DNA of 64,000 bases from Wenxinia marina DSM 24838 (GCF_000379485.1 NZ_KB902299.1:124001-188000); one strand, 5' to 3'. Positions 1-7,718 are shown, counted from the stretch's first letter. The notes: generated by a model not told the origin, from the sequence alone. Translations and numbers: made by a program.

Positions 1-76
1 GTGCGGTGACGCCATAGCGGAGCGCCGTGCGCATCCATGGGCTCGTTGCGAACCTGGCGAAGAACCAACCGATCAC
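1..76 (-). CDS. Inner-membrane spanin-like protein, partial
   Basis: This is the N-terminal end of a gene that leaves the window at base 1. From a GTG at 76 it reads MIGWFFARFATSPWMRTALR, which aligns with the start of the intact i-spanin candidate at 39514-39771 (TTPWMRAALRYG). The GTG overlaps the stop of the upstream endolysin pseudogene as GTGA, the same junction as in the intact prophage. It therefore marks the continuation of the decayed prophage lysis cassette beyond the window. Only about 25 codons are visible. Confidence 0.5.
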   Translation of the reverse strand, partial: MIGWFFARFATSPWMRTALRYGVTA

Positions 77-573
77 CGCCACCCCCGGCGCCAGTCATCA
101 AGGCGGGCGTAGATCGTGACCGCGATGCCGCCGAGGGCGACCACGATGAACACCGAGCGCAGCGTGTCGAGATACGGGACAAGCGGCAGGATCGCGGCCG
201 GGGCCTCCGTCAGCACCTGCTGCGCCACCTCGACGCCGGCCGCACCCAGCGTCGCGACGCCAGCCGCCTTTCATGGTGTGGCTCTGCGCCAAGACCTCGC
301 GCGTCGGCGGGATCTCGGCCGCGAACGGCACCGCACGGGCAGCGAACCGCTCGCCCCACTGACGCGCCGGGCCGAGGTCGATGTGCATGAACCCCGAGCG
401 CGGATAGAAGCCGAAGCCGAGGAACCCGACCTCCCGCGCCGCGGCCTCGAACGCCACCGGGTCGTGGTTCGTCATGGCGATGTCGAAGGCGGCGCCATCG
501 AGGTGCTTGGAGCGGGCCAGCGCCAGCCGCTCTCGGGTACGTCGCGCCAATGGCGGTGGAAGGTCGTCGTCAT
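73..573 (-). pseudogene. M15-type phage endolysin with C-terminal membrane segment, broken
   Basis: This is a decayed copy of the peptidase M15 endolysin at 39768-40442. From ATG 573 it reads MTTTFHRHWRDVPESGWRWP. It then loses about 50 codons, including the zinc-ligand region, in a deletion that also shifts the frame before the conserved KHLDGAAFDIA segment. A second indel of a few bases near 266-270 shifts the C-terminal membrane segment out of frame. Both lesions are visible by aligning the two copies, which otherwise match closely at DNA level. A functional product is very unlikely. Downstream it overlaps the spanin fragment at the window edge. Confidence 0.8.
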
Positions 574-595
574 GGGGGTCCTCCGAAAACGAGAA

Positions 596-614
596 ACCCG
601 CCTCGAGGGCGGGT
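596..614 (-). terminator. Rho-independent terminator-like hairpin before the endolysin copy
   Basis: A perfect 7-bp stem (ACCCGCC/GGCGGGT) with a 5-nt loop is followed on the minus strand by TTTCTCGTTTTC. It lies between the DUF6127 and endolysin genes and is conserved at 40464-40482 in the intact prophage. It would separate tail transcription from lysis transcription, or act as an attenuator. Confidence 0.5.
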
Positions 615-647
615 CATGGCGGGCTGATGAATGGGGACGGGGCGCGG

Positions 648-934
648 CTACGGGCCGCCGCCGAAGATCTTCAGCTTGATGGCTATGCCCGCGAGCAGCG
701 CCAGCATGACGCCGGTGGTGATCACGCGGACCGCGGTTTGCATTGCGGTACGGCGCACCAGGCGGATGCTGTCCGCAGGGAGCGCAGATCGCGGATGTCG
801 AGCGCGGCCTCGTCACCGTCGAGGCCGACATCGGCGAGCGCGCGCTTCGCGCCTTCCTCGGCCGCCCGCGTCAGGATCGCCCCGAACCCGGCGTCGGGCA
901 TGCAGACGTAGCCCTCGGATCGGGGTGGGTTCAT
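648..934 (-). pseudogene. DUF6127 phage protein, frameshifted copy
   Basis: The start (ATG 934, MNPPRSEGYVCMPDAGFGAI) and the segment up to ALDIRDLRSL align almost residue for residue with the intact 95-aa copy at 40516-40803. Just after that segment one base is missing compared with the intact copy (32 bases against 33 between the same two anchor triplets). The membrane-spanning C-terminus (MLALLAGIAIKLKIFG) is therefore out of frame, although its DNA survives up to the TAG at 648. In the family the protein is a small tail-end or lysis-associated membrane protein of unknown function. It lies between a tail gene and the endolysin copy. Confidence 0.75.
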
Positions 935-953
935 CGGTTCCCCCTTCCGCCGC

Positions 954-1928
954 TCAGCCGACCTTGCAGCCCCAGAACGAGGTGTGATCGGCGGCGAGGT
1001 AGCCATCCGCGACCCGGAAGTACCCCTGCAGCTCGACGGTGTCGCCTGCAGTCAGCGGCACCATAGTCTGCAGCCAGATCGCGGTGGCGAGCGAGACGTG
1101 GGTGGCGGAGATTTCGCCGAGGGAGCCGCGGATTTCGGTGGTGCCGTTCAGCACCAGCCGCCCGCGCATGCGGGCCGTGGTGCTGGCATTGACCTTGTAC
1201 ATGAGCGTCGCGCCGAAGAGGTAGGTGCCGTCCACGGGCGCCACGAAATGGTTGTTCGCAGCGTCGAACGCGCCCTGATCGTTGTAGTCGGTGTTGTTGA
1301 GGCCAATCTTCGTCCAGGTGCCGACGCCGACATAGTTGTCGTAGTTCGTGTACGCCTTGAAACGGGGCAGCCGGGGCTGATCGACGATGCCGGTGACGTT
1401 GTCGACGCTCAGCCCGTCGAAGAAGGTGCTGCCGTCGGCGGAGACCGCGAGCCGGAAGCGGTCCGAGCCGAACAGGCCGACCAGCGCCTTGGTCACAAAG
1501 CCAGTCTGAAGGGTCAGCCCGAGATCGTCGCCCGCCCCCTCCTTGTTCATGGTGTAGAAGAGACCGCCGGTGCCGCCTTCGGCGATGGTCTTGGCGGTCC
1601 AGAGCGCGGCGTTCAGCTTGGCTGAGAACGGGTTCGACGCATCCGCCGTTGTGCCGAGCCCAAGCAACGCGAGGTTCTGCAGCGCGGCTGGCGTGGTCCC
1701 GACCCAGCCCGTGTCGTCGTAGACCAAGAGCAGGCCCTCGTCCTCGACCCAGGCCCGCCAGCCGGTCCGGGGCGGCAGGCGCAGCCAGGCCCCGTCGGTC
1801 CATAGCGCGACGTTCAGGTCCCAGCCCGCCCAGTCGCCCGTGGCGCCCGAACCGACGATATAGCGGTCGCCGTCGTCGGGGCTGGCGGGCGGCGCTGTCA
1901 GGTCCCTGTCGAGCACCGAGAGCTGCAC
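954..1928 (-). CDS. DUF2793-type phage tail protein with C1q-like C-terminus, 5' truncated
   Basis: The N-terminal part contains TAPPASPDDGDRYIVG and PRTGWRAWVEDEG, typical of the DUF2793 family found near tail-fibre genes in Rhodobacterales phages. The last 130 residues (FDAANNHFVAPVDGTYLFGA) look like a C1q/TNF-type jelly roll, a fold used by trimeric receptor-binding tips. The homologous frame continues upstream of the GTG at 1928 as HYEALRILDGLVQLS up to about 1960 and then runs into the stop codon of the recombinase. About 30 N-terminal residues normally expected are gone. The gene occupies the position taken by a different fibre-like gene (40800-41795) in the intact prophage, so this is a variable tail locus. 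Confidence 0.65.
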   Translation of the reverse strand: MQLSVLDRDLTAPPASPDDGDRYIVGSGATGDWAGWDLNVALWTDGAWLRLPPRTGWRAWVEDEGLLLVYDDTGWVGTTPAALQNLALLGLGTTADASNPFSAKLNAALWTAKTIAEGGTGGLFYTMNKEGAGDDLGLTLQTGFVTKALVGLFGSDRFRLAVSADGSTFFDGLSVDNVTGIVDQPRLPRFKAYTNYDNYVGVGTWTKIGLNNTDYNDQGAFDAANNHFVAPVDGTYLFGATLMYKVNASTTARMRGRLVLNGTTEIRGSLGEISATHVSLATAIWLQTMVPLTAGDTVELQGYFRVADGYLAADHTSFWGCKVG

Positions 1929-1962
1929 GAGCCCGTCGAGGATCCGCAGCGCCTCGTAATGC

Positions 1963-2691
1963 CTACCCAGCTTCGCGCCTCAGCCTCATCATCAGGTTGC
2001 GGACGTTCGAGACCTGCCAGCGCCCGCCCCTCCTTGTCCGGATGCCGCGGCGGTTCAGCTCAGCAGCCACCTCGCGCAGAGACGTGTGGCCGTCGCCGGT
2101 GACGTCGGACAGGACCGCACCGAGCGACTGCGCGAACTCCGCCGCATTCCGCTGCACCACCTCCCTAAGCGCCTCGCCGCCCCTTCCAGTGCGCCTGAGG
2201 GCCGCAGCGCCGTTCGGGTTGCCCAGCGTCACCCCGCGCGCCTTTGCCGCCGCCAGCGCCTCCTTCGTGCGCCGGGAGATCGCTTCCCGCTCCTGCTGTG
2301 CCACCAGCGCCATGATGCCCACCGTCAGGTCGTTGGCCTCCGGCATGTCACAGGCGACGAAGCGGACGCCGCTGTCGCGAAGCGTCAGCAGGAAGGCGGC
2401 GTTGCGGCTCAGCCGGTCGAGCTTCGCGATGACCAGCGTCGCGCCTGTGAGCCGTGCCAGATCCTGCGCCCGGAGCAGTTCCGGCCGGTCGTTCTTGCGC
2501 CCGCTCTCCACCTCGGTGAACCGGCCGAGGATGGTCGCCCCCTGCCCCGCGGCGTAGTCGTCGATCGCCTTACGCTGCGCTTCCAGCCCGAGCCCCGAGC
2601 GGCCCTGCCGTGCGGTCGAGACTCGCTCGTAGGCCACGAGTTTCGCTTTCTGGATAAGCTCTTTCGCGGATGGGACAGTCTCGCTGACCAT
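1963..2691 (-). CDS. Serine recombinase (resolvase/invertase family)
   Basis: This 242-aa protein has the N-terminal catalytic domain of serine recombinases: AYERVSTARQG carries the Arg and nucleophilic Ser, KLDRLSRNA matches the conserved D-R-L-S-R segment, and EREAISRRTKEALAAAKARG is the E-helix region. A C-terminal helical part (VSNVRNLMMRLRREAG) probably binds DNA. I chose ATG 2691 because the in-frame TTG at 2706 lies inside an inverted repeat. The gene sits exactly where the prophage structural module should be, and its stop abuts the truncated DUF2793 gene. It may be the agent of that rearrangement, or a tail-fibre invertase. It is expected to act on the nearby inverted repeat or on sites outside the window. 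Confidence 0.85.
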   Translation of the reverse strand: MVSETVPSAKELIQKAKLVAYERVSTARQGRSGLGLEAQRKAIDDYAAGQGATILGRFTEVESGRKNDRPELLRAQDLARLTGATLVIAKLDRLSRNAAFLLTLRDSGVRFVACDMPEANDLTVGIMALVAQQEREAISRRTKEALAAAKARGVTLGNPNGAAALRRTGRGGEALREVVQRNAAEFAQSLGAVLSDVTGDGHTSLREVAAELNRRGIRTRRGGRWQVSNVRNLMMRLRREAG

Positions 2692-2730
2692 GTACACACC
2701 TGCCAAACGTTGGTTGCGCAGGTCTGTACA
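2691..2730. promoter_or_regulatory. Inverted repeat upstream of the recombinase (res site or operator)
   Basis: Arms TGTACACACCTGC (2691-2703) and GCAGGTCTGTACA (2718-2730) are inverted with 12 of 13 positions matching, separated by 14 bp. The left arm overlaps the start codon of the recombinase. Serine recombinases often bind such dyads as crossover sites or autoregulatory operators. Which one applies cannot be told from sequence. Confidence 0.5.
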
Positions 2731-2765
2731 GCCATCGGACGGCCGGGAAGTGTAGCGGGCCGAAG

Positions 2766-3332
2766 CTATTCCTCGCCCTTCGCCGCGACGCCGCTCTTGT
2801 CGCCGACAGGCTCGAACGGCTGCTCCACGAACTTGCCGGTCTCGTCCCTGCTGACGATCGAGTACTCGACGCGCGGCACGCCCGTGTCGATCAGGTACTT
2901 CGACCCGGGGGGCGGGTTCGCCACGACTCGGCTGCGCGAGGCCGGCGTCATTCCCATCTCGACCGCGAAGCGCCCCATCAGCTCCAGCTGCTTGTTAGCG
3001 ACGCCGATCCAGGGGTTCTGCTGCACGTAGCCCGACGGCGTCTTCACCATCGCCGGCAGCGCGGCCAGTCTCTCTTCCGCTTCCACCCAGCGGCCGTAGG
3101 CCTGGCAGTAGGCGGCGAGCGCCGCGCGGTCGACGAGCGTCAGCACGCCCATCTCGTGCAAGTGAGGCGCGAGCCTGTGCCACTCGTCCCGCGCCGGCTC
3201 GTTCAGGTGCGGCGGGCAGCCAGGGCACCCTTCGGGCGGGACGGGTTCGTCCTGGTTGTAGCCGCGCTTGCCCGGGTTGCCTTCGAGGCGCCGGATCGCC
3301 GTCGGCTTCGGGCGTCGTCCCCGGGCGGTCAC
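2766..3332 (-). CDS. Phage terminase small subunit, P27 family
   Basis: The 188-aa protein begins GRRPKPTAIRRLEGNPGKRG, the hallmark N-terminus of P27-family small terminases. These recognise phage DNA for packaging with a large terminase. The expected large subunit does not follow: downstream (lower coordinates) lies only the serine recombinase, so the packaging motor is incomplete in this prophage. Its start overlaps the DUF7220 gene stop as ATGA, indicating coupling. The complete prophage in this window uses an unrelated small terminase (60543-61139), so the two prophages are of different packaging types. Confidence 0.85.
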   Translation of the reverse strand: MTARGRRPKPTAIRRLEGNPGKRGYNQDEPVPPEGCPGCPPHLNEPARDEWHRLAPHLHEMGVLTLVDRAALAAYCQAYGRWVEAEERLAALPAMVKTPSGYVQQNPWIGVANKQLELMGRFAVEMGMTPASRSRVVANPPPGSKYLIDTGVPRVEYSIVSRDETGKFVEQPFEPVGDKSGVAAKGEE

Positions 3333-3541
3333 CGCCCCAGCCTCTCGAACAGCCGTCGCAGCGCGAAGCTGCGCAGGAGAGAGGACAGGGTGAACAGCAG
3401 CGCGATCGTGACCTGCTGCCCTCCCGTCGAGCGGATCGCGAACAGCGTGTGCAGCCCCGCCTGCAGGGCAACCGCCACGACAAAGCCGGCCACGACGTTC
3501 GTCACGACCTCCAGCGCCGAGTTCCGGACCGACTGGCTCAT
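3329..3541 (-). CDS. Small membrane protein, DUF7220-like
   Basis: From ATG 3541 the product is 70 aa, MSQSVRNSALEVVTNVVAGF..., with two hydrophobic segments and a basic end, FALRRLFERLGR. It matches in plan the 78-aa protein at 63151-63387 (RSLALRRLFEAVR). Both lie directly after a DNA methylase gene, so the pair is a repeated prophage module. The function is unknown. A longer frame open to 3628 lacks a better start and would run into the methylase gene. Confidence 0.6.
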   Translation of the reverse strand: MSQSVRNSALEVVTNVVAGFVVAVALQAGLHTLFAIRSTGGQQVTIALLFTLSSLLRSFALRRLFERLGR

Positions 3542-3557
3542 CGGCGCACCTGTCGCA

Positions 3558-4820
3558 TCAGGCGGCCTCCTCCGCCCGCTCCCGCGCAACTTGCTCGAAG
3601 GCGGGGCCGGACGGTCCCAGCCGGGCATGCTCGCCGGTGAACGCCTGCCACCGGGTCACCGCCACGTCCACGTACGCCGGGTCGAGTTCGATCGCATGGC
3701 AGACGCGCCCCGTCGTCTCGGCGGCGATGATCGCCGTCCCCGATCCGCTGAACGGCTCGTACACCGCCTGTCCTGGCGCCGAGTTGTTCAGGATCGGGCG
3801 GCGCATGCACTCGACGGGCTTCTGCGTGCCGTGGACGGTCTCGGCATCCTGGTCCCGGCTCGGTATCGACCAGAGCGTCGTCTGCTTGCGATCCCCCGAC
3901 CAGTGGCCCCTGCCCTTCTGCCGCACGGCGTACCAGCACGGTTCGTGCTGCCAGTGATAGTCGCCGCAGGAGAGGACCAGGCGCTCCTTCGCCCAGACGA
4001 TCTGCGCCCGGAGGCCGAAGCCGCAGGCGGTGAGGCTCTCGGCGACCGTGGTGGCGTGCAGGGCCCCGTGCCAGATGTAGGCCACCTCCCCCGGGAACAA
4101 CGCCCACGCCTCGCGCCAGTCCGCGCGGTGATCGTTCTTCACCTTGCCGGTCCGCTTCGTCTTCGCCGTCCCGACCTCGTTGCGCCAGCCGGGGTCGTAG
4201 TTCACGCCATAGGGAGGATCGGACACGCAGAGATGCGGCCGTACGCCCGCCAGCACGCGCTCGACGGTCCCGGGGTCGGTCGCGTCGCCGCAGATCAGCC
4301 GGTGCGGTCCGAGATGCCAGAGGTCTCCCGGCCGCGATACCGGGACGACGGGCGGCTCGGGAACCTCATCCTCCCGCGGGTCCGCCTCCCCTGACCTCAG
4401 AAGCGCGTCGATCTCGGCCGCATCGAAGCCGAGGTCGCCGAGGTCCACGCCGAGCTCCGCCAGCTCGCCCAGCTCGAGCGCCAGGAGGTCCCGGTCCCAT
4501 CCCGCCTGCTCGGCCAAGCGGTTGTCGGCCAAAACCAGGGCCCGCTTCTGCGCCTCCGTCAGGTGGCCGAGCTCGATGACCGGCACCTGCCGCATCCCCA
4601 GTTGCCGCGCCGCCATCAGCCGGCCGTGCCCGGCGATCACGCCACCATCGCCGTCGACCAGCACCGGGTTCGTCCAGCCGAACTCGCGGATGCTGCCGGC
4701 GATTAGCGCGACCTGCGCTTCGGAATGCAGGCGTGAGTTTCGAGCGTAGGGGGTCAGCGCCTCGACGGGGCGGTATTCCACCGCCAGCGTCCTGTCCTCG
4801 GGACCGATTCGAATGGGCAT
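3558..4820 (-). CDS. ParB-like domain/DNA methyltransferase fusion
   Basis: The 420-aa product starts at ATG 4820 behind a GGAGAG ribosome site. Residues 10-110 form a ParB/sulfiredoxin-like domain with VIAGHGRLMAA (GHGR at 64-67). Residues 170-400 form an amino-methyltransferase with DPPY at 201-204 and FSGSGT at 357-362, the order of beta-class N6-A/N4-C enzymes. Such proteins modify phage DNA, probably against host restriction. It lies in a minus-strand chain with DUF7220 and the small terminase. A related methylase C-terminus occurs at 63384-64000. Domain assignment is firm, the target base is not known. Confidence 0.9.
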   Translation of the reverse strand: MPIRIGPEDRTLAVEYRPVEALTPYARNSRLHSEAQVALIAGSIREFGWTNPVLVDGDGGVIAGHGRLMAARQLGMRQVPVIELGHLTEAQKRALVLADNRLAEQAGWDRDLLALELGELAELGVDLGDLGFDAAEIDALLRSGEADPREDEVPEPPVVPVSRPGDLWHLGPHRLICGDATDPGTVERVLAGVRPHLCVSDPPYGVNYDPGWRNEVGTAKTKRTGKVKNDHRADWREAWALFPGEVAYIWHGALHATTVAESLTACGFGLRAQIVWAKERLVLSCGDYHWQHEPCWYAVRQKGRGHWSGDRKQTTLWSIPSRDQDAETVHGTQKPVECMRRPILNNSAPGQAVYEPFSGSGTAIIAAETTGRVCHAIELDPAYVDVAVTRWQAFTGEHARLGPSGPAFEQVARERAEEAA

Positions 4821-4942
4821 CCTGCTCTCCTTGCCCCGACCCGCCATTTGCGGCGAGTACTCTGCCTTGATAGCCCAAATCTCCGGCCGATAGAATCCCG
4901 GCAAAATAGAGTTGCATGGCGCAAAATGGCTGTTCTCGGTGC

Positions 4943-5176
4943 CTATCCCCAGTTGGCGTATTGCGTCAGCCATTCGTCGAGCTCCGACCGAAGGGCAAAA
5001 TACCGCCCCGTCCCTGCCGGCTTGTAGATTGGCACGCCAGGCTTGTTGGCCCATCGCTTCACGCTGTCGCGCGACACGCCGAGGGCTGCGGCAATTTCGT
5101 TCAATCCCCACAGGCGTTCAGGGCCAGCGTCGATTGCCTTGTAGGGCCGCAGGTCGGCCGGGCGGAAGTCGATCAT
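4943..5176 (-). CDS. Helix-turn-helix DNA-binding protein (excisionase/AlpA-like)
   Basis: The 77-aa protein contains LNEIAAALGVSRDSVKRWAN, a clear helix-turn-helix, followed by PIYKPAGTGRYFALRSELDEWL, the beta-hairpin wing and C-terminal helix seen in MerR-like excisionase and AlpA domains. It lies between the replication-type gene and the methylase in the decayed prophage. It could be a small regulator or terminase-like DNA-recognition protein; nothing in the sequence decides which. Confidence 0.65.
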   Translation of the reverse strand: MIDFRPADLRPYKAIDAGPERLWGLNEIAAALGVSRDSVKRWANKPGVPIYKPAGTGRYFALRSELDEWLTQYANWG

Positions 5177-5238
5177 GGTCGCTCTCCTCGGGGTCTCGAG
5201 GCCATGCTTCGCCCCCTACCCCCTGGTAGATTAAGGAT

Positions 5239-5376
5239 GTCCCGATTTCGATGACGAACGGATGCGCCGAATTCGCCAAACCGTCATCCTTTTCGGGACA
5301 GGGCGTCATCGTTTTGATGACAGGGTCGAGGTTTTCGTCATCGTTTTCGGGACAGGTCCGTCACGATTTCGATGAC
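5239..5376. repeat. Array of five 17-bp GTC-N11-GAC units (iteron or operator array)
   Basis: Five units lie at 5239-5255, 5283-5299, 5305-5321, 5337-5353 and 5360-5376. Written in one orientation they are variants of GTCATCGTTTTCGGGAC; the first and last are in the opposite orientation. Start-to-start distances of 44, 22, 32 and 23 bp are near multiples of a helical turn. Three units lie in the 3' end of the winged-helix gene and two beyond it. Position beside a replication-type protein suggests an origin, but an operator array is equally possible. Confidence 0.65.
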
Positions 5377-5848
5377 GGGATTTTCCATTTCGTCCGGTCG
5401 GATTGTTTGCAGGTGAGCGGACGACGGTGAAATCGTTGCCGGTACTCCAGGTCCGATAGAGGCGCCGAGGTCCGGTGTTCCCCGCATGGGGCAGCGCGAT
5501 CTCCGTCAGCTCGTAGGCAGGTGCCCTGGCCTCGCCCTCCACCCCGAGACTCGCCGGCTCGACGACGACGATCCAGCCCTTGGCCTGCAGGTCGTGAAAC
5601 GCTCTTGCAGCAGCAGCCCGTCCCACGCCCAGACGATCGGCGGCCTGCCTGACGCTCAGCCGGATGCTGCCGTTGTTGTTGTACTCCGCCCCGTGCCACT
5701 CCAGCCGGAGCCACGGATAGAGCGCCTGCGCCGCCGTCGAGAGCGCCCTCCACGCCGGCAGCTCCATTTCGGACCGAAGGAGTTGAGCGAAGTGGGCTCC
5801 CCGTGGTCTGCGACCCGTCCGGTCAGGCTTCCGGCCCCGCCCCATCAC
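5306..5848 (-). CDS. Winged-helix phage protein, replication-initiator-like
   Basis: The 180-aa product has a winged-helix core: MELPAWRALSTAAQALYPWL, then IRLSVRQAADRLGVGRAAAARAFHDLQAKGWI (recognition helix and wing). This arrangement is common in small phage and plasmid replication or regulatory proteins. The C-terminal 30 residues are low-complexity because their codons overlap the GTC-N11-GAC repeat array. It overlaps the upstream TOPRIM-like gene by ATGA. Binding to the adjacent repeats is an inference from position. Confidence 0.55.
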   Translation of the reverse strand: MMGRGRKPDRTGRRPRGAHFAQLLRSEMELPAWRALSTAAQALYPWLRLEWHGAEYNNNGSIRLSVRQAADRLGVGRAAAARAFHDLQAKGWIVVVEPASLGVEGEARAPAYELTEIALPHAGNTGPRRLYRTWSTGNDFTVVRSPANNPTGRNGKSRHRNRDGPVPKTMTKTSTLSSKR

Positions 5849-6720
5849 GCGGCCCTGCCGATGAAGTCCATCAGCGTCCGACGCTCCTCCGCCTCGATCT
5901 CCTTGAGCGTCTCGAGTTCATCGACAGGCAGGTGGCGCTCGATCGCTCCCTGCACCATTTCCCGCAGATCGTCCGGCGGAATGGCGTCGAGCTCTGCGGC
6001 CACGTCATGTGGCCAGCGCTGGTCCGCCACGGACGTTCGTTTCGGCGGCCGGGTGGGCAAAGCCATGTCCCGGACCTGGTCGTCCGTCAGCGCCAGGCGA
6101 TTGAACACGATGTCGACGTCGTACATCTCGCCGAACCGGTGCAGCTTGTCCTGGAGGGAGAACGCAGCGTCCTGCCCGGAGCGGTCGAAGTCGTAGAGCG
6201 CGTAGACCACCAGCGTCTGGCAAGTGTCCCTGAGGCGCTCCACCGCCTCGTAGGCGAAGGTCTCGGACGTGAACCCCCCGGTCGGCATCAGCGGGACGTC
6301 GTAGTCCGCCGTCACGGGATAGATCACTCCCGCGAGGGCCGACTTCTCGATCCAGATCTCCACTTCGATGTCGAGGTCCCGCCAGAGGTTCTTGCGGTAG
6401 AGGCGGGCCGTGTCCTGCAACGCCTCTTCCCAGCCGTCGAAGGAGCGCGGCTTGCGCATGTATCGAGTGGCGTCCGCGATGGCGCTGTAGGGCAGTCTCC
6501 CCTCCTGCCGAAGCTTCAGGACCTGGGCCTGGACCTTGGCGTAGCCGCCCTCGGTCTTGTCGATGCCGGGAAGTCCCGCCACCTCTGCCTGGTAGTAGAG
6601 CCCCCGCACCGTGATCGGTCCGTGCCGCGCGGCGTAGTCGATCAGGAACTCCGCCCGCTCCTCCATCTCGGCCTGCGTGGCCCGGCGACGTCTTATCCGG
6701 CTGGCCTGATAAACCATCAC
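5845..6720 (-). CDS. TOPRIM-like protein of the prophage early operon
   Basis: This 291-aa protein has an N-terminal helical domain with RGLYYQAEVAGLPGIDKTEGG, then a segment resembling a TOPRIM fold: WIEKSALAGV with Glu at 125 and VVYALYDFDRSGQDA with the D-x-D pair at 177/179. These are the metal-binding signatures of topoisomerase VI-A/Spo11-type and primase TOPRIM domains. No 5Y-CAP tyrosine domain was recognised, so it is not a full topoisomerase. It overlaps genes on both sides by 4 bp within the early operon. A role in phage DNA metabolism is likely but unproven. Confidence 0.45.
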   Translation of the reverse strand: MMVYQASRIRRRRATQAEMEERAEFLIDYAARHGPITVRGLYYQAEVAGLPGIDKTEGGYAKVQAQVLKLRQEGRLPYSAIADATRYMRKPRSFDGWEEALQDTARLYRKNLWRDLDIEVEIWIEKSALAGVIYPVTADYDVPLMPTGGFTSETFAYEAVERLRDTCQTLVVYALYDFDRSGQDAAFSLQDKLHRFGEMYDVDIVFNRLALTDDQVRDMALPTRPPKRTSVADQRWPHDVAAELDAIPPDDLREMVQGAIERHLPVDELETLKEIEAEERRTLMDFIGRAA

Positions 6721-7055
6721 GCGGCCTCCCGACCTGAGAGCAACGCCGCAAGCTCGATCCGGCGGGAGAGCGGCTTCGGCCGCGCGATCGCGATATACAC
6801 GAACTGGTCAGGACCGAGGCGGCGCTGGACGAGGTGTACCAGCCGGTGGTCGCTGGCCCAGCGGGCACACTCGGACAAGGCGGCCAGCCCCCTCCACCTG
6901 TCGGAAGCGAGCGGAGACATCTCGGGAGCCGCGTCGATCGCGAGAAACCCGCGGTGGTATTCGAGCCACTCGCCCGGCAGGGCATCTCCCACCCACTGGC
7001 AGAAGTCGAGCTCGGTCCGGGGCGGAGGACGGCGGCTGAAGCGATTGCTGATCAT
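6717..7055 (-). CDS. Phage hypothetical protein
   Basis: From ATG 7055 the product is 112 aa (MISNRFSRRPPPRTELDFCQ...). This start has GGAGG seven bases upstream, unlike the farther in-frame start at 7070. I recognise no domain. The sequence alternates short hydrophobic strands and a Trp-rich segment (DRWRGLAALSECARWASDH), which suggests a compact globular protein. It lies between the sigma-like factor and the TOPRIM-like gene and overlaps the latter by 4 bp, so it is part of the early operon. Confidence 0.5.
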   Translation of the reverse strand: MISNRFSRRPPPRTELDFCQWVGDALPGEWLEYHRGFLAIDAAPEMSPLASDRWRGLAALSECARWASDHRLVHLVQRRLGPDQFVYIAIARPKPLSRRIELAALLSGREAA

Positions 7056-7066
7056 CCGTGCCTCCC

Positions 7067-7615
7067 TCACGTCGCGGACGGGCGCAGGCCATAGGCCGCG
7101 AAGACGCGGCGCAGGCGTGCGAGATGGCGGTAGAGGTGAGAGCGGCTGCTCTGTCTCGATCGGACGATCTCGGTCACGCTCAGCTGCGCCAGGGCAGCGC
7201 AGAGGCGCCGATCGGACTCGTCCAGACGACCGAGGGTCGCCGCGACCGCCAGACGCCGCCCGACGAACGAGGCATCAGCCATCTCACTGTCCGACCAGAG
7301 GCCGTCAGTCGTGGCGATCGTGCGCCCGTAGAGATCGCCGGCGGCCTCCATGGAGAGCGGCCCTCCGTTCTGCACCTCAAGGCAGCGGATCCTGCTGGCG
7401 GTGAGACGGGCGGAGCGGTTGCGGATCACCAATCCGGCAAAGGCGCCGATCGAGCCCCGCTTGGCGTCGTAGGCCGGCAGCCGGCAGAGCAGGTCGAGGA
7501 GGAAGTCCTGCATGAGATCTTCCCGGTCCGCAGGTGGCAGGCCGAGGCGGCGTTGCAGGCGGCGCGCGGCGGCCCTCGCTTCCGCGAGCATGGTGGGCAG
7601 GAAATCAGGGGTCAT
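7067..7615 (-). CDS. Sigma-70-like factor of the prophage early region
   Basis: The 182-aa protein has the layout of a small sigma factor: a region-2-like stretch (REDLMQDFLLDLLCRLPAYD, then FAGLVIRNRSARL) and, after a linker, a region-4-like helix-turn-helix (LGRLDESDRRLCAALAQLSV then SRSHLYRHLARLRRVF). A role in redirecting transcription to phage genes is suggested. The family is divergent and lacks a clear region 3, so it could also be a sigma-derived DNA-binding protein. The 100 bp upstream carry a phased GACAGG repeat. Confidence 0.6.
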   Translation of the reverse strand: MTPDFLPTMLAEARAAARRLQRRLGLPPADREDLMQDFLLDLLCRLPAYDAKRGSIGAFAGLVIRNRSARLTASRIRCLEVQNGGPLSMEAAGDLYGRTIATTDGLWSDSEMADASFVGRRLAVAATLGRLDESDRRLCAALAQLSVTEIVRSRQSSRSHLYRHLARLRRVFAAYGLRPSAT

Positions 7616-7677
7616 GGTCTTCGTTGCCTCAGGTTGGTTGACGACACCGACAACCTGACGCCGACGGGCTCGGCGAA

Positions 7678-7715
7678 CCTGTCGCCGACCTGTCCGAGCC
7701 TGTCCCGAACCTGTC
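7678..7715. repeat. Four phased CCTGTC (GACAGG) repeats
   Basis: CCTGTC occurs at 7678, 7689, 7699 and 7710, spaced 11, 10 and 11 bp, so all copies face the same side of the helix. They fill the gap between the winged-helix gene (7719-8648) and the sigma-like gene. The same GGGACAGG sequence recurs beside units of the 5239-5376 array, suggesting that one protein binds both regions. Confidence 0.5.
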
Positions 7716-7718
7716 CCT

